Source of the DNA: Cytidiella melzeri
Taxonomy: Eukaryota > Basidiomycota > Agaricomycetes > Polyporales > Irpicaceae
DNA: 39,556 nt
Assembly (NCBI GenBank): GCA_022592445.1
Contig: JABYQR010000399.1
Location: 1 to 39,556 of the forward strand
Reading direction: 5' to 3'
The position numbers and the translations under genes are program-made. The notes beneath the pieces are model-generated. The model saw only the letters and a list, made by a program, of their open reading frames with translations, was not told the origin of the DNA and made no database searches. Shown here in pieces: positions 1-12,349 of this stretch (within the stretch, counting starts at the first letter, position 1; every line of letters starts with the position of its first letter).

Positions 1-2
1 GC

Positions 3-2989
3 GAGGCCTTTGTGCTAGGGATTGATCCTGCTGGAGATGCGCTTGGCGATTATGATCTCCTTGAAGACGACGATATTGACATGGAGAGTGACAAGAGTTA
101 TGAGGGAGATCTTGAAGAGACGGATGAGGAGTGGGACGTCGAGGAGGCAAACATCAGGCTGGAGCCGCATCGTCAACCGCGTCAGATTCCGGAGAATTCG
201 TCGAGGGAGAATTCAGCAGAGGAGGATGCAGACCTGCAGGCGGCACAACTTCGACGAGATGGCGCGGAGCGGCAGTTGCAGTATGCACCTCACATTGTGG
301 GGTTCCCTGGAGCTGCGGGGAAACCCGTCGGTCGATCAGGATCACAGAATGACGCCTACGCGAGTGGGATCCCTGCAGCAAACAACCCGTACTACCCGTT
401 TGGATCTCGTATGGACTGGGAAGTCGCTCGATGGGCAAAGGTTCGTGGGCCTGGCTCGACAGCACTGACAGAGCTACTGCAGATCCCTGGAGTGAGTATC
501 ATTGGTTTCAATTGAGTTGCTGGGCTGAATGTACGCACTCAGGTTCCTGAAAGTCTTGGTCTATCGTTTCGCACGTCTGACGAGTTGAACGAGAAAATTG
601 ACAAGAGACTTCCAGGCGCCCCCGCTTTGTTCGTCACGAGGTCTTGATTGGCAACGAGGTATGCGAAGTCTTCTATAGAGACGTTATAGCATGCGTAAGA
701 GCCATATTTGGCAACCCCAATTTCACACCGTACCTCGTTTTTGCCCCCGAAAAGCATTATACGGACCCAGAGAAGACACGCCGGATGTATCATGACATGC
801 ATACTGGCAGATGGTGGTGGGCAACGCAGGTATGTGATGGATTAGTCGAATGGCTCACCGAAGTTCTCATGGTCATGATGGTACAGGAGGAGGTCGAGCG
901 CGAAAAACCTGGCGCAACAATCATCCCTATCATCATCTCGACCGACAAAACGCAACTTACCTTGTTCCGTAACAAAACAGCGTATCCGGTGTATCTGACT
1001 ATCGGAAACATCCCTAAGGAAATTCGTCGAAAGCCATCGTCTCGCGCATACGTCCTGCTGGCCTATCTCCCTACTACAAAATTAGAGTTCGTCAGTAACA
1101 AGGCAGCGCGTCGTCGAATGATTGCAAACCTGTACCACGTGTGCATGAAGAAGATCCTCCAACCTCTTGAGAAGTTCGGCATCTCGGGGTTGAGTATGGC
1201 CACTGGCAGCGGCGTGGAACACCGGGTTCACCCAATCTTTGCGTGTTTTGTGGGCGATTATCCCGAGCAGATTCTGGTTGCCCTTGGGTATACTGGAAAA
1301 TGCGCCTGCTGCAAGATTGCGCACGCTAAGCTGGGTGATTATGCACCCAAGTGTGCAACAGACTTACGAGACCTCGCCGCTATCCTCGATATACTCGATT
1401 CCTTTGATACTTGTCCAGAAGACTTTCTCAAATCGTGCGCGGCCGCTGGCGTTAAACCTGTCATTGACCCGTTCTGGTTGAATTTCCCATACACGCACAT
1501 TTTTCGTTCGATAACCCCCGATGTACTCCATCAACTCTATCAAGGCATTGTAAAACACCTCGTCGCATGGCTGATCGAGGCGTACGGAGCAGCTGAGATC
1601 GATGCGCGATGCCGTCGCATACCCCCCAATCACCACATTCGAATCTTTGAAAACGGGATTAGCTCGCTCTCAAAGGTGACCGGCCACGAACACGATCAGA
1701 TATGCCGGATCTTACTTGGTTTGGTTCTCGATATGCCGCTTCTCGACTCCACCGTCTCGCCAGCCCCTGTTGTCCGCTGTGTGCGTGCAATTCTCGATTT
1801 CTTGTACTTGGCTCAATACCCGGTACACACTGACGACACACTTGCGCTCCTTGATGATGCGCTCGCACGATTTCACGGCGACAAACAAGTTTTTGTAGAC
1901 CTAGGCATCCGCGAGCACTTCAACCTCCCGAAGCTCCATTTCGCGCTCCACTATTCCCAGTCCATCCGGCTTTTCGGCACTACTGATAACTTCAACACTG
2001 AGTATACTGAGCGTTTGCACATCGACTTCACGAAGGACGCTTACCGATCCACGAATCGCAAGGACGAGTTTGCACAGATGACCGTGTGGCTAGAGCGGCG
2101 CGAGAAAGTCCACCGTCATGCCCAATTTGTGGAGTGGAGGCTAAATCAATCCGGAATACCACCTAAACCCAGGTCGTTGTCCTGGTCACCCCCGGGACTG
2201 GATCTCAACCATCGACTTCATCTGGCAAAGCGTCCATCTGTTATGGGTGTCACTGTCGAGGGTGTAGTCGCAGATTATGGGGCGCGCTTCTTCAAGGCGG
2301 CGCTTGCACGGTTCATAGCGCTGACAAATCAACCTGAAATCACTCGCACCCAACTCGAACGCGCAGTCTGGGACATCCACCTACCATTCCGCAAAGTCAG
2401 AGTGTGGCATCGTATCAAGTTTCTCCAGGAAGACCCCTGCACCCGCAAGCTCAAGACAGTCGACTCTATTCACGCTCAGCCAAGCAGGACGAACTCGCAG
2501 AAGAAGTTAATTCCTGGCCGGTTTGACACGGCTCTCGTGAACGACGGTTCAGGTGGTCTTACCGGGATAAAGGGTGCGTCATGAACCACTTAACTCTTGA
2601 CTTCCCCTCCAATGTTGACTCCTCTGACAGGTTACCATGTTGGACGTGTCCGGCTTGTGTTCTCGCTCCCTCCGGCGGCCCGTCGACTTTTGTTCACGCA
2701 CGAGAGCGCAGTACCAACACACCTGGCGTATGTTGAATGGTACACAAAACTACGACCCCGACCTGAAGCCGACCATCTCTTATACAAAATCTCGCCGTTG
2801 GTTGATGACCGCGGTGATCCGATTTGTAGCATTGTTGCGGTGAAGGACATTCGTCAAAGTGCTCATTTGTTCCCAAAATTTGGTCCATCCGCTCCTTCTG
2901 AGTGGACGAGCTCTAATGTTCTAGACCTATGCCAGACTTTCTATATTAATTCCTTCAGTAACAAGTTCATGTATCGGACAATGTATTAA
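3..2989 (+). pseudogene. Plavaka-type (CACTA-like) DNA transposase, partial at 5' end, one frameshift
   Basis: A DDE-type cut-and-paste transposase of the Plavaka group. The frame is open to the left edge, so the N-terminus (normally with a zinc finger) lies outside. Inferred exons are 3-491, 543-2573 and 2631-2989; the introns (492-542, GTGAGT...CTCAG; 2574-2630, GTGCGT...GACAG) restore the reading frame. After an acidic stretch come family hallmarks in order: MDWEVARWAK, STDKTQLT (about 940), VGDYPEQIL (about 1250), TPDVLHQLYQGIVKHLV (about 1515), FENGISSLSKVTG, TERLHIDFTKDAYR (about 2010), and the C-terminal FPKFGPSAPSEWTSSNVLD. Near 616-620 one base is missing: the upstream frame gives DKRLPG and the next frame continues RPRFVRHEVLIGNE, so the gene is broken unless this is a base-call error. 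No terminal inverted repeat could be identified. Family assignment is confident; activity is doubtful. Confidence 0.88.
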
Positions 2990-3170
2990 CATATTTTACT
3001 CCCTATTGGCTGATATTACCTCAATAATTCTGGCTACCGACAATGTCACCTACATATTTCTCGCAACTCTCAGATACTTACCCATATTCATGTTATAACA
3101 CAATATTTATGCTACTCGCGCTCTTTTAGCATAATTATCCCGAATTATCAGATTCCGTATTTCCTGATGT
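2990..3170. other. AT-rich spacer between Plavaka and the NLR array
   Basis: No coding sequence is seen. The stretch is AT-rich with short repeated words such as acatatt and ataattat, and it probably holds the transposase 3'UTR and perhaps the subterminal part of the Plavaka element. Similarity shared by the three array units begins at its right edge (ttgcgagtac), so this is the junction of unique sequence and tandem array. No clear inverted repeat or target duplication was found. Confidence 0.4.
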
Positions 3171-4683
3171 TTGCGAGTACTCTTGTTTACGTGCTTGCTG
3201 TACAGTAGAGCGGCGAGTGGCTCATGGGTCGAAGTGCCTGTCGTGAGCTAGCACAGATGGTCAGAGAAGGAATGGCTTGTCGATGAGTTTGTTTGCGAGA
3301 CTGGCGAGAGAGAAAATGGGAATGCTCGGAACAACCGGCCGTATAGCAAGACGTGAAAAGCAAGGGAAGCTGCAAAAGGCTGAGGACGAGGGGAAACGAC
3401 GGTGTAGTATGAGTACTGAACAGATGCACAGCAAAGGCGTGTCTTTTCGAGTGGACGAAAGCAGGACTGTTTGTTGCGGTGAAGATCTCTAGCTTCTGTG
3501 TGGGTAATGCGAGCTAGACGTGAATGTGAGATATTTGTCTCCCACCTGGCAGACAGTGCGGTAGTCAGTTGTTGAATGAGAACGGCGTCAAGTCACCGCT
3601 AACGTGGTCGTCGTTCTTGGGAGAAGAGAGGGTAGGAGTCTGCAGAAAGGGTGCGCGTATCGAGTCGTCGAGGAGGGCCAAGTTCCAAGTTGCAGCTGCC
3701 ATAGCCACGTACGACCTTCAACTCACCGTTCACATTCGTGGGCAAGAGGCTTCAAGGTCAGCTCGATAATCGTTGGAAGACACGAAAACTTGCGGCTTAC
3801 ATAATCGTTCACAGCGCAGGCCAATCACAAGTCACGCCGGTATTGGTTTCGCACAAACCTCGACATACAGGTGTGCTTCCTCAACATGGGGAGCGACCCT
3901 TTCACATAGATTGCCTACACTGGGAAACGAAGCGGGTAAGGTCAGCGTGGTACACAAAGTGCACTCTGACCACAAGACGAATGAGGATGGATGCGCGGTG
4001 GGGAGTGCAATTCTGGACGATCGCCGTGCAGGGCCCGTATGAAAGGCACCATCTAGTGGTGAAGGGAGCTACGTGTGTAGGGGTGGAAGGAAGACAACAA
4101 AGGCTCAAGGTTTGTAGAGAGTTACGCATCCAAGTGACAACAGGCGTTCACGTTCATCCTGCCCTCTCACACGTACACCGTGATGGCTGAAACTCTGATG
4201 ACTTTCATAACATCTCAGTACGACGCTAGGAAGACCCAGAGGGCGAGGAATAAGAATAGGTCTATCAGCCAGCGACACATGGGGAAACACAAGGATGTTA
4301 CATTATGATGACTGTGGGAATATCGCTGATACAGTTCACTGCGCAGGTTTACTGATACTGGTTCAAATAGCAGGAACAGTAGGAAGGAACACGAACAGAA
4401 CTGTTATTCGAAGGTTGCCGTATGTGCGGGACGATGTATCCACGTGCTGTGTCCCAGCTGACTATAAGAGTCTGAAGCACAGTCTTCGCAGAGGCAGGCT
4501 TGCAATATGCCGCGCAATGTTCCGCAATGCCAGGCTTACACGCTCTATGCTCGTGGGAGATGGTGGGCATCTTCTGTGCCTCTGGCGCTCTTGACCCGTG
4601 TTGACACTCTCCTGCTCCAGCGGTTCCCACACGACAACCTCACATACGCTACCATCTCGCTGCCTTTTTGAGGCTTCACCGCC
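3171..4683 (+). promoter_or_regulatory. 5' region of NLR copy 1
   Basis: About 1.5 kb without a convincing gene. Short ORFs on both strands are present but carry no recognisable domain. A TATA-like tataag lies at 4463-4468, about 215 bp before the NLR start, followed by a C/T-rich leader (near 4600-4680). In units 2 and 3 the equivalent region lies between minus-strand cyclin-like set B and the NLR gene, so it may be a divergent intergenic promoter. Calling it a promoter is inference. Confidence 0.35.
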
Positions 4684-7600
4684 ATGCCCAAACGCTTGCG
4701 TGCTTGGCTCAAGAATAAAGCCAATCCTACGACGGAGGCCGCAATTTTCAGTGACTCAGGCGCTGATGCATCCAGGACGAGCGACGTCGAACATTCACAG
4801 GACAGGGCAGGCACAGTTGGAGGCGTCGCAAGCGCATCGAGCCAAAGAGTGGTGGCAGGATCAGATGGCGCAAGCGAAGCAGGAACGGGGCACATGCGCA
4901 TTGTAAGTAGCCAGGTCAGAGACGTCACCGACGATCAAGAGGCTGACGCGTCGCTGGCTATGAAGAGCAATGCTGCAAATCTGGCCAAAGGAGTCGGCAC
5001 GACATTGCTGGATCTGACAGAAGTGGTGTCCGACGTCTTTCCTCCTCTCAAGAGCGCAGCGGCCGGCATGAATTTTCTCCGTAAACTTGCCAAGGTGAGC
5101 GGCGATAGCAACGTTGGGCGTGTTTCATGGCATTCAAAGACAAATCAGAACACCCGAGGTAACAAGAAAGATGCTGAGCGGCTCTTGGGGCGGATCGAGG
5201 CGATTGAGAAATCGTGGACCACAACAAACGACACACACGCGCTTCAATGTCGCAGCGTCTTGACAGAGTGATTGTTGTGTCTTTCGACTGCCTCTAGTAC
5301 ATTGATTGACATGTCACGCAGGGAATTGGACGCCAGACGGAACAAACTGAAGGCGATCGTCCAGGAAAAGATCACCCAGCGCACTTTCACGGCATCTGAC
5401 ACCAAGGAGGTGATTGAAGGATATACACGCGATGTTGAGCAAGCCCTCAACGACTATGAGGTATATGTTGCTGTCCACATGTGTTGCTGGACGGTCCTGA
5501 TTGAGCCACCAGCGTTGTCTCGTGGAAGACATGCATAGGCACGGCAAGTCACCTCTCAGTTACGATTGTCACACGTGTTTTTCATCTCAGACTCTTCCTA
5601 GACGAGCGGGACTCTCTCGACAAGCTACCTCGCGCGAAGGACGCTGGCTTCAACGCATCTGGGTCTGATACACGCTCGCACTGTCTCGAAGATACACGGG
5701 TGGACATCTTACGCGAGCTGATGGAGTGGGCCGACAGCTCCTCTGCAAAACAAGTCTATTGGTTTAACGGTCACGCTGGTAGCGGGAAGTCGACCATTGC
5801 GCAGAGCTTTGCGGAGCGACTTGCTGTTAACGGGCGGCTTGGTGCCAGTTTCTTCTGTTCTCGGTCCTCCGCGCACGCAAGCGATCGGACGATGATCTTC
5901 CCGACCATAGCGTTCCATCTTGCGACATCTTCAAACAACGCCTCGCTGAAATTCAGGAAAGCGGTTCTGGATGCCCTCGAGAAAAATCAGGACATCGCGT
6001 CGTTGGCTCTCCACAACCAATTTCAGGAACTTATCATCCGCCCAGCGGATGAGTCTGGCATAGAGACTGTCATTGTCATCGATGCGCTTGATGAATGCAG
6101 GGACGACGAAGCCACCTCCATCATCCTATCGTACTTAGCCCAATTCATTGCACGCATTCCGAAGATCAAATTCTTCATCACGAGCCGTCCAGAGACGAAC
6201 ATCCGCATGGGGTTTCGTCTCAAAGGCTTGAGGCCCATCACCGACGTGATGGTATTGCACAAAGTAGGCGCGACGTCAGTGGACAAGGACATTAGACGAT
6301 TCCTAGAGGTGAAGCTCAACGATTCGGAGGCTCGCGCAGGGCGTAGCGACCTCCACCTTCCCAAGGACTGGCCCAGTGAAACGGACGTAGATAAACTGGT
6401 GGCAAAATCTTCCGGCCTTTTATCTTTGCGGCGACAGCAGTTAAACTGATCTTCGACGAAGTCAGTAATCCACAAGACCAGCTCAACGCGCTTATGAGCC
6501 AGAAAGACAGCTTTGTGAAGGAAGGGTCATCTGGCCTCGACATCCTTTACCTCGATGTCCTTGCACGTGCGTTTTCCAAGAAGGACGACAACTTCATGCA
6601 GAGGATTCGATCTATACTAGGCTTCCTCGTAGTCGCATGTGATCCCGTCTCTACTTCGACAATGGCGGACATCTTGGGCCTGAACTCGGCTACCATTCAG
6701 ACATCCCTCAGGTCACTTCACTCCGTGCTTCTTGTACCGGAGGATTCCACCCTCCCCATTCGTTTCTTTCATAAATCCTTCCCTGATTTCCTCTCAGACT
6801 CGACACGATGTACGAACCCTCGATTCTACATTGATCGAGATGCACACCACTTCAACGCCGCCACATGCTGCTTGGAGACCATGGAAGGCGGGCTGAAGAA
6901 GAATATCTGCGGTCTGCCACGGTATGCTATGAACAACGAGGTTACTCTCACCACGCTCGACCGATGCATCCCCGAAGCGTTAAGATACAGTTGTCGATAC
7001 TGGGCAGCTCATCTCCTTTCTGGCGGTAATCGCGAGGCACACCTACTCTCCGACGCTGATTTCGAGAACGGACACCCTGGCAAGGCCTGCGCTCTTCGCC
7101 GGTTCTTTACCACGCGTCAGCTACAGTGGTTCGAGGTCCTTGGGCTCCTACGGGATCTGCGAACCGCCGTTAATTCATTGACCGATGTGCACGAGTGGCT
7201 TAGCTCGGTATGACTTACACATTCATCGGGCTATTCCGTGCTAATGGCATCTTCACTGCAGTGTGGCGACAAGTACAAGACGTTGATCGACTGGGCCGAT
7301 GACGGTCGGAGGTTCATCCTAAGCGCGTTCGACATTGTTGAGGCGTCTGTGGCCCACATCTACCACTCTGCCCTCCCTTTCACTTCGAACGAGTCGCTAC
7401 TCAAATCATCTCATGCAGCGGACCTGGTATGCGAAGCTGCAGTTGTCATTGGAGGCGCAAAGGCACAGAAGGGCGGACCTATTAGGACTGTACAAATGCC
7501 GGATAATGCTGCCACATTGCAATACTCCCCTGATGGAACCATGATCGCTGCTGGTGGCCGGGGTTTCAGTTACCTGTCACGCTCTGCAACTGGAGAGCTA

Positions 7601-9281
7601 CTGGCTGAATTCAAACATGAGGGCTTTGTCAAATCTCTTTCGCTCTCCCACAACAACCAAACCCTTGCCACAGCATGCGGCGACACCATCACGTTGTGGG
7701 ATGTTCGCACCGGTGTTAGTACCATCACGCTGCATGGTGAAGTCAGGGGGGGATCACGAGTGTTGCATTTTATCCTTACCCTGGCTGTGGAGAACTTCTT
7801 GCCTCTAGCGAAAAGAATGGTCGTGTTCGTCTATGGAACATTGACTCTGGCGATGATTGCTGTCAACAACAATTCACTGTGAGGATGACAGATGCGGTCT
7901 TGTGCTGGCTGAGGCGTCCTGGCCCCAAGACTGTTATTGTTGGCGGCATGGGGTCTAGGTGTACTGAGTTGTGGGAGGTGGATCCTCCTCGACGGGTGAA
8001 AGTCTTCCAACATCAAGAGCTTAACATTTGGGATCATGTTACCGCGGTGGCTTCCTCGTTCGACGGATCGCTTGTTGCGTCGGGCTTGTCTTCAGGTCAC
8101 CTAGTTGTAGACAATGTGGACACGGGCGATTCTGTCTACCACATCCAAACCACCAACATTGTCTTGTCACTGCAGTTCTCGCCCACTGCAAACCCCCGCA
8201 TGCTTGCCTTTGCAGTGTTTGGCTCGAGTGCCATGCATGTCGTCTATCCAGCAGTCACCTCTGGTCGCGATGTGTCGCTGTTTGAAGAGCATTGTAATGA
8301 CGTCAGAGCTGTCGCGTTCTCTCCGGATGGCAGGTTCATCGCCTCTGGTGCATACGATAGGACTGTCAACATCTGGGAAGCGGGAGTCAGGGCCCTCAAC
8401 CAGGACAAGGACGACAATCATACCAAGAATGCCACCTGCACGCACTTCTCCGACGATGGGCAGCTGTTGGTCGCCGGCTCATCGGATGGAACAGTGCGAG
8501 TATGGGATGCTCGGAACGGGACACTTCAAAATGTCCTACGCGTGCACTCAGAAGCGATCATTGACGCAGTATTCTCATCTGACAACCACTATGTCATCTT
8601 TTATGACTCAGATGGGTACGGGCATCTCTGGGACCGGTCTCAAGATAAGACAATGGCACAGCAGGAGATCATTCTGGAGGACGACGATGAGTATAGGAGC
8701 TGGATCTTACCATACACCCACGGCACACTGGGGTTCTTCTACTGTGCAATCTCATGGTGCACGACAAATACGCAAATTCACTGCTGGACAATAGAGCAAC
8801 GTGACGGCGCTGACCCTCGCATGGTTCGGCTGCCAGAGGAAATGTCACTTCCCCTAATGAATTTGCTGTGCGGATCAGCCACAGAGAACATTTGAAAGTT
8901 GACAACGACATTACTCTCGTACTTGAATGCAAATCCGGCAAGCGATACTCTGCTACCTGGAGGAACGCCATGGCAGTGACCGACACGACGGAGACGCTAC
9001 ACTTTGTCGAGGAAGCAGGCGAAGCATCGTCCCTCATAGGAGTTGACACAACGCTCACGAGCTCAGAGGCACCATGCTATCTATCGGATGACGAAAAGTG
9101 GGTTCTCGACGGACAGGAAGGGCAAAGGATTCTGTGGATTCCACCTGTACACAGAGGTGGTCCATCTACTTTATCCAGTAGAGTGGAAGGTCGCTGGTAT
9201 GAGGAACGACTAGCTTTGGGCGGCGGCAGCCTGCTTCTTGTTGACTTTTCGGGTGCAAGGTTGGACGACAGTCCCTTCTAG
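4684..9281 (+). pseudogene. NACHT-WD40 STAND receptor, copy 1 (broken)
   Basis: Homolog of the intact copy at 29095, probably a signal-transducing NTPase of the NLR type. The start MPKRLRAWLKN is kept. An N-terminal helical domain (FPPLKSAAAGMNFLRK), NACHT with Walker A GHAGSGKST (near 5770-5800) and Walker B DALDEC (near 6080), a perfect intron (7208-7261: GTATGA, branch TGCTAAT, CTGCAG), WD40 repeats and the C-terminal GRWYEERLALGGG tail are all recognisable. Three one-base losses break it: T5 to T4 at about 6417-6420 (stop at 6449), one base in the G-rich stretch near 7745, and a T near 8827. An in-frame TGA at 5269-5271 is shared with all copies and may be intronic. A non-functional gene is the simplest reading; base-call errors are the alternative. 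Confidence 0.85.
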
Positions 9282-9422
9282 TGTACGTGTACAACTCGCT
9301 GCTCGATACATCCCACATCCACCATCCGTACACCGAAAGTCACGGCAGCCCCATAAATCTTTCGATTACTTGTATGCATGCGTAGTAGTCGACGTCGATT
9401 CCAAGGGCATTCGAAGTGCATT

Positions 9423-10343
9423 CTACTGCAATGTCTGAAATACACGTCTGCATGGCGGGCATACATGTGTAGAGCCACGACACACACATATACTGATGGG
9501 GACCCGACAAAAACGAGTAACATAGAGGACCTTCACTAGGATACAAAGCGGGTTGGGGGTAACACGGTATATAGGGTGTGCTGCGACCACGGAACGAGTG
9601 AGGATGATGGATGAGCGGGTGTGCGGAGTGATGAAGGGACAGAAAGGATGTGGGGAACGGGCAAGGTGACGGTACAAGGTGAGCTTAGAGTTTGAAGGGC
9701 AACCGAAAACGCTCGTAGAGAACTCGGAAGCGTAAACGCACGAGCAGCCGTCTGGTTCATTGTTCTTTGTCGGTTTTCTGGATGCGAGGACACGAGGAGA
9801 GACAGCATAGACAGAGGGAGGTGGAAAACATGAGAACGAGATCCCTTGGAATCTGGAGGAAAAGATGCAAGCCACGGTGATGAGGGCGAAGACGCTGAGG
9901 AGGAACAAACCAAATTAGTGCGAGAGCGTCTCGAGTGGGACGGTGAAGTAGGGCACAATGAGAATCTTCAGCGTGCATGACGGCTGCTGATATCGACGAA
10001 GGCCAGGGGAAAAACAACACGCGCAAAGACCCGCAGCTTGAGCTTGCTACGCACCGACCACGAGAGTCCTCTACGCCGATCGATGTACAGTTCATTTAGG
10101 CCAAGAATAGTTTGCGAGACGTGGTGAAGCGGTGTGAATAAGCAATATATACGATGCGTGGTTGATGATCGGTTCGCTGAGAAAGGATGGATATGTCGTT
10201 GTGTGGCGGGAAATTGCAAAGAGATGTCGAAACTGAGGCGGTGCGAATGAATTTACGAGGAGACCAAAATCCCGGAAATCGACGATGAAGCGAGAGAATC
10301 CAGCACTTGCTGTTTTTTGACAAAAGAGGGAAAGTGGATGCAC
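9423..10343 (-). pseudogene. Minus-strand membrane-protein-like relic, set A, unit 1
   Basis: No known family recognised. Downstream of the cyclin-like relic on the same strand, the minus-strand sequence from an ATG at 10343 aligns with the set B copy (13504-14008). Both share ISFSC-P-PSV preceded by a hydrophobic run (here MFLLSVFALITVACIF) that could be a membrane helix. The frames are interrupted and no single ORF covers the shared similarity, so introns or decay are needed. Conservation of amino-acid patterns between diverged copies A and B suggests a once-coding stretch, but a non-coding explanation remains possible. Confidence 0.25.
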
Positions 10344-10529
10344 CTCGGGCTTGGGGAAAGATTAGCCATGTCGAACGCTATGTGCGCATTGTGCAGCAGC
10401 CCAGGAGAGCAGTAAGACATGGGACAGCGAGAGATGAAGTCGGCATCACAAGGAAACGGATGCCTTCGACACTGGAGGGGCCATTGTGTAGCTTTCTTTG
10501 CCTGCGGATGCGATCCAGTTCCTACATCT

Positions 10530-12349
10530 TCAGCAAGGGCCTCGGGTGATCGTATGAGAAGTCGACAGCGCAGTACACCACGCGATTCCGGTATGCAGCC
10601 CAATGAGGAGACGCCATAGCACGGACTGATCAAATAGGTGCAGACTGGTACTAGCCCAAGTCGTTTCATGCTCAGAGTGCGTCTGAGAGTAGGACCAATA
10701 GTGGCCTAGCATCTGTCCGACAACCGATGGATTGTAGGACGGGGACTGTGTACGCGGATGCATGGCGGGAGCATACGCGTGCAGAAACGTATATCCGTAG
10801 CCAGTGTAAGCTGTCTGCGTGGCATACATTGGAGCATGGACGGGACAGTACGGTGCCTTACCATCTGTGGATCCATAGGCCAGAGGCGGGAATTCGTCTA
10901 CAAAGCCTGGAGCAAAGGCGAAGGCAAGTCGCTGCAGGATACATGTGTTCGATGGAGATAGTTCGCGGCTCGAGATACTCTGCCTGGAACCTCATGTTGC
11001 CACGAACGGGTGCTCGTCCGCTGCAGAGCTCCAGTCTGAAGATGGTGGCAGCATCCTGCTAACCGGCCATACTGCGTAGAAGACAGGCTCTGGGATGCCG
11101 TCAACTTCGTAAGCTTCGGATCGTTGAAATGCTTCCACGACATTAGCAATCGCCTTGCGTACCATAATCGTTGTGTGGGCTTGTCGAGAGGAGAGAGATA
11201 GGCTGGGGAACGGCGCAGAGGACAAAGGCGCGTGATAGACGTTCAGCTGTGTCGACCATAGGCACCATTCGTCCATGAGAATCCAACGATCGTGCGCAAT
11301 AAGATCAAGTGCCAGTGATCCCAACTTTTAGAGAACGGTTGGGCCGTTGGAATAGTGTGCCTGATGCAAAAGTCAGTGCCTATATAGGATTTATCATGAT
11401 GTATAAGAACATACGAGGTCTTGTTCAGAAACGTCCGATCGTCGATCCACTTGTTTGTCACCGTACAACCGCGAAGGATGAGCCCGAAAGGTGTAATTGC
11501 CTCAAGCATCGCGATCGAGAGGTGAATGAGACTCGGAACCTCATGTCACGGAGATCTCGCTCCCAACGCCGACTGGTCCAAAAAAGTTGGGAAGTCGAAC
11601 TACGCGCCGCAGCGCCATAAATATTGCAGACGGCTGCAACTGGGTCGAGAGCAGCATGAAGCATGGAATGCACCATGCGGATAGGCGACCAACTGGGGTA
11701 CTGCTTGCACAATGCCCTGTAGTATTTGATCAGTATACGGTAGTAGACTGAAATCAGAGAATGGGAGCTTACGGCGGCTGTGCACCTTGAAGCGGACAAC
11801 CCGTACCAGTCGTGCACACCTTCTACACAAAAGACACTGGCCACGGGATAGGTTGTGCGTCGCAGAAGGAGTGGTAACAGGTTCAGGCTGGTGAGTAGCC
11901 TGTTTAGCAGGACAATTCTCAGACTGGGTGCACTGCGGCCACATGGCCATCGTCGTAGCGATATGCGTGCTGAACCACTTCAACAACAATGCGGTATACC
12001 TGCAGTTGACGCAGCATCCCCACTATTTCCGGGAGTAGAGAGGGGCGGAGTGCACACTTGTTTTGACCCCTGCATTGCTCGCAACAATCAACACTGTTTC
12101 AAAACCTTGAAGACTGGACATAAGTTACGACTACTGCTCTTCTTCCCAGACACGGCGAGGCTTCTTCCTCGAGGATGCATCCATTCCCGCCCCGTAGCAA
12201 AGGCGAATATGGGTCCTGAAGAGAGGCAATGGCGATAAGTCGGTGAGATGAGAGTGACAAGAGTAAAATGCACCTGCCACTGTCTTATTGATTGCGCGCT
12301 GGCTGTCGACGGGAATGGGAACGGCCATCTGTTCATTGGAGGGGGTCAA
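10530..12349 (-). pseudogene. Minus-strand cyclin-like gene relic, set A, unit 1
   Basis: Probably derived from a PHO80/Pcl-type or similar fungal cyclin. Reading leftwards: a start MTPSNEQMAVPIPV, an intron (GTGCAT...CTTCAG) joining KTVAG to PIFAFATGREW, then near 11500-11410 the stretch LRGCTVTNKWIDDRTFLNKT, which resembles the cyclin-box signature NKYxDDxTYxNKTW. After an intron (GTATGT...CATCAG, about 11410-11370) comes LIAHDRWILMDEWCLW, matching the expected ME-x-x-FL-x-x-x-(D/E)W-x-LY helix. Relative to unit 2 a net 4-base loss just after this intron puts the two parts out of frame, so this copy looks broken. The C-terminal part is rich in Pro, Ser and Tyr. The family call is by motif only. 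Confidence 0.4.

Noticed and set aside
22..468. 148-codon Arg/Met-rich ORF inside the transposase exon
   Set aside because: Overlapping-frame shadow of the acidic transposase N-terminal part.
3187..3429. Minus-strand 80-codon ORF with a hydrophobic start, repeated in each unit
   Set aside because: It could be a first exon of the divergent cyclin-like gene, but no splice connection or conserved protein could be shown, so it is not listed as a gene.
3277..3492. 71-codon ORF conserved in all three units (also 15384 and 27686)
   Set aside because: It persists only because the DNA is nearly identical. It has no domain, and the diverged relic near 12400 keeps the DNA similarity but not the frame.
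4295..4594. 99-codon plus-strand ORF before the NLR start
   Set aside because: It overlaps the TATA-like site and leader, has no recognisable domain, and is frameshifted in unit 2. It is taken as 5' region.
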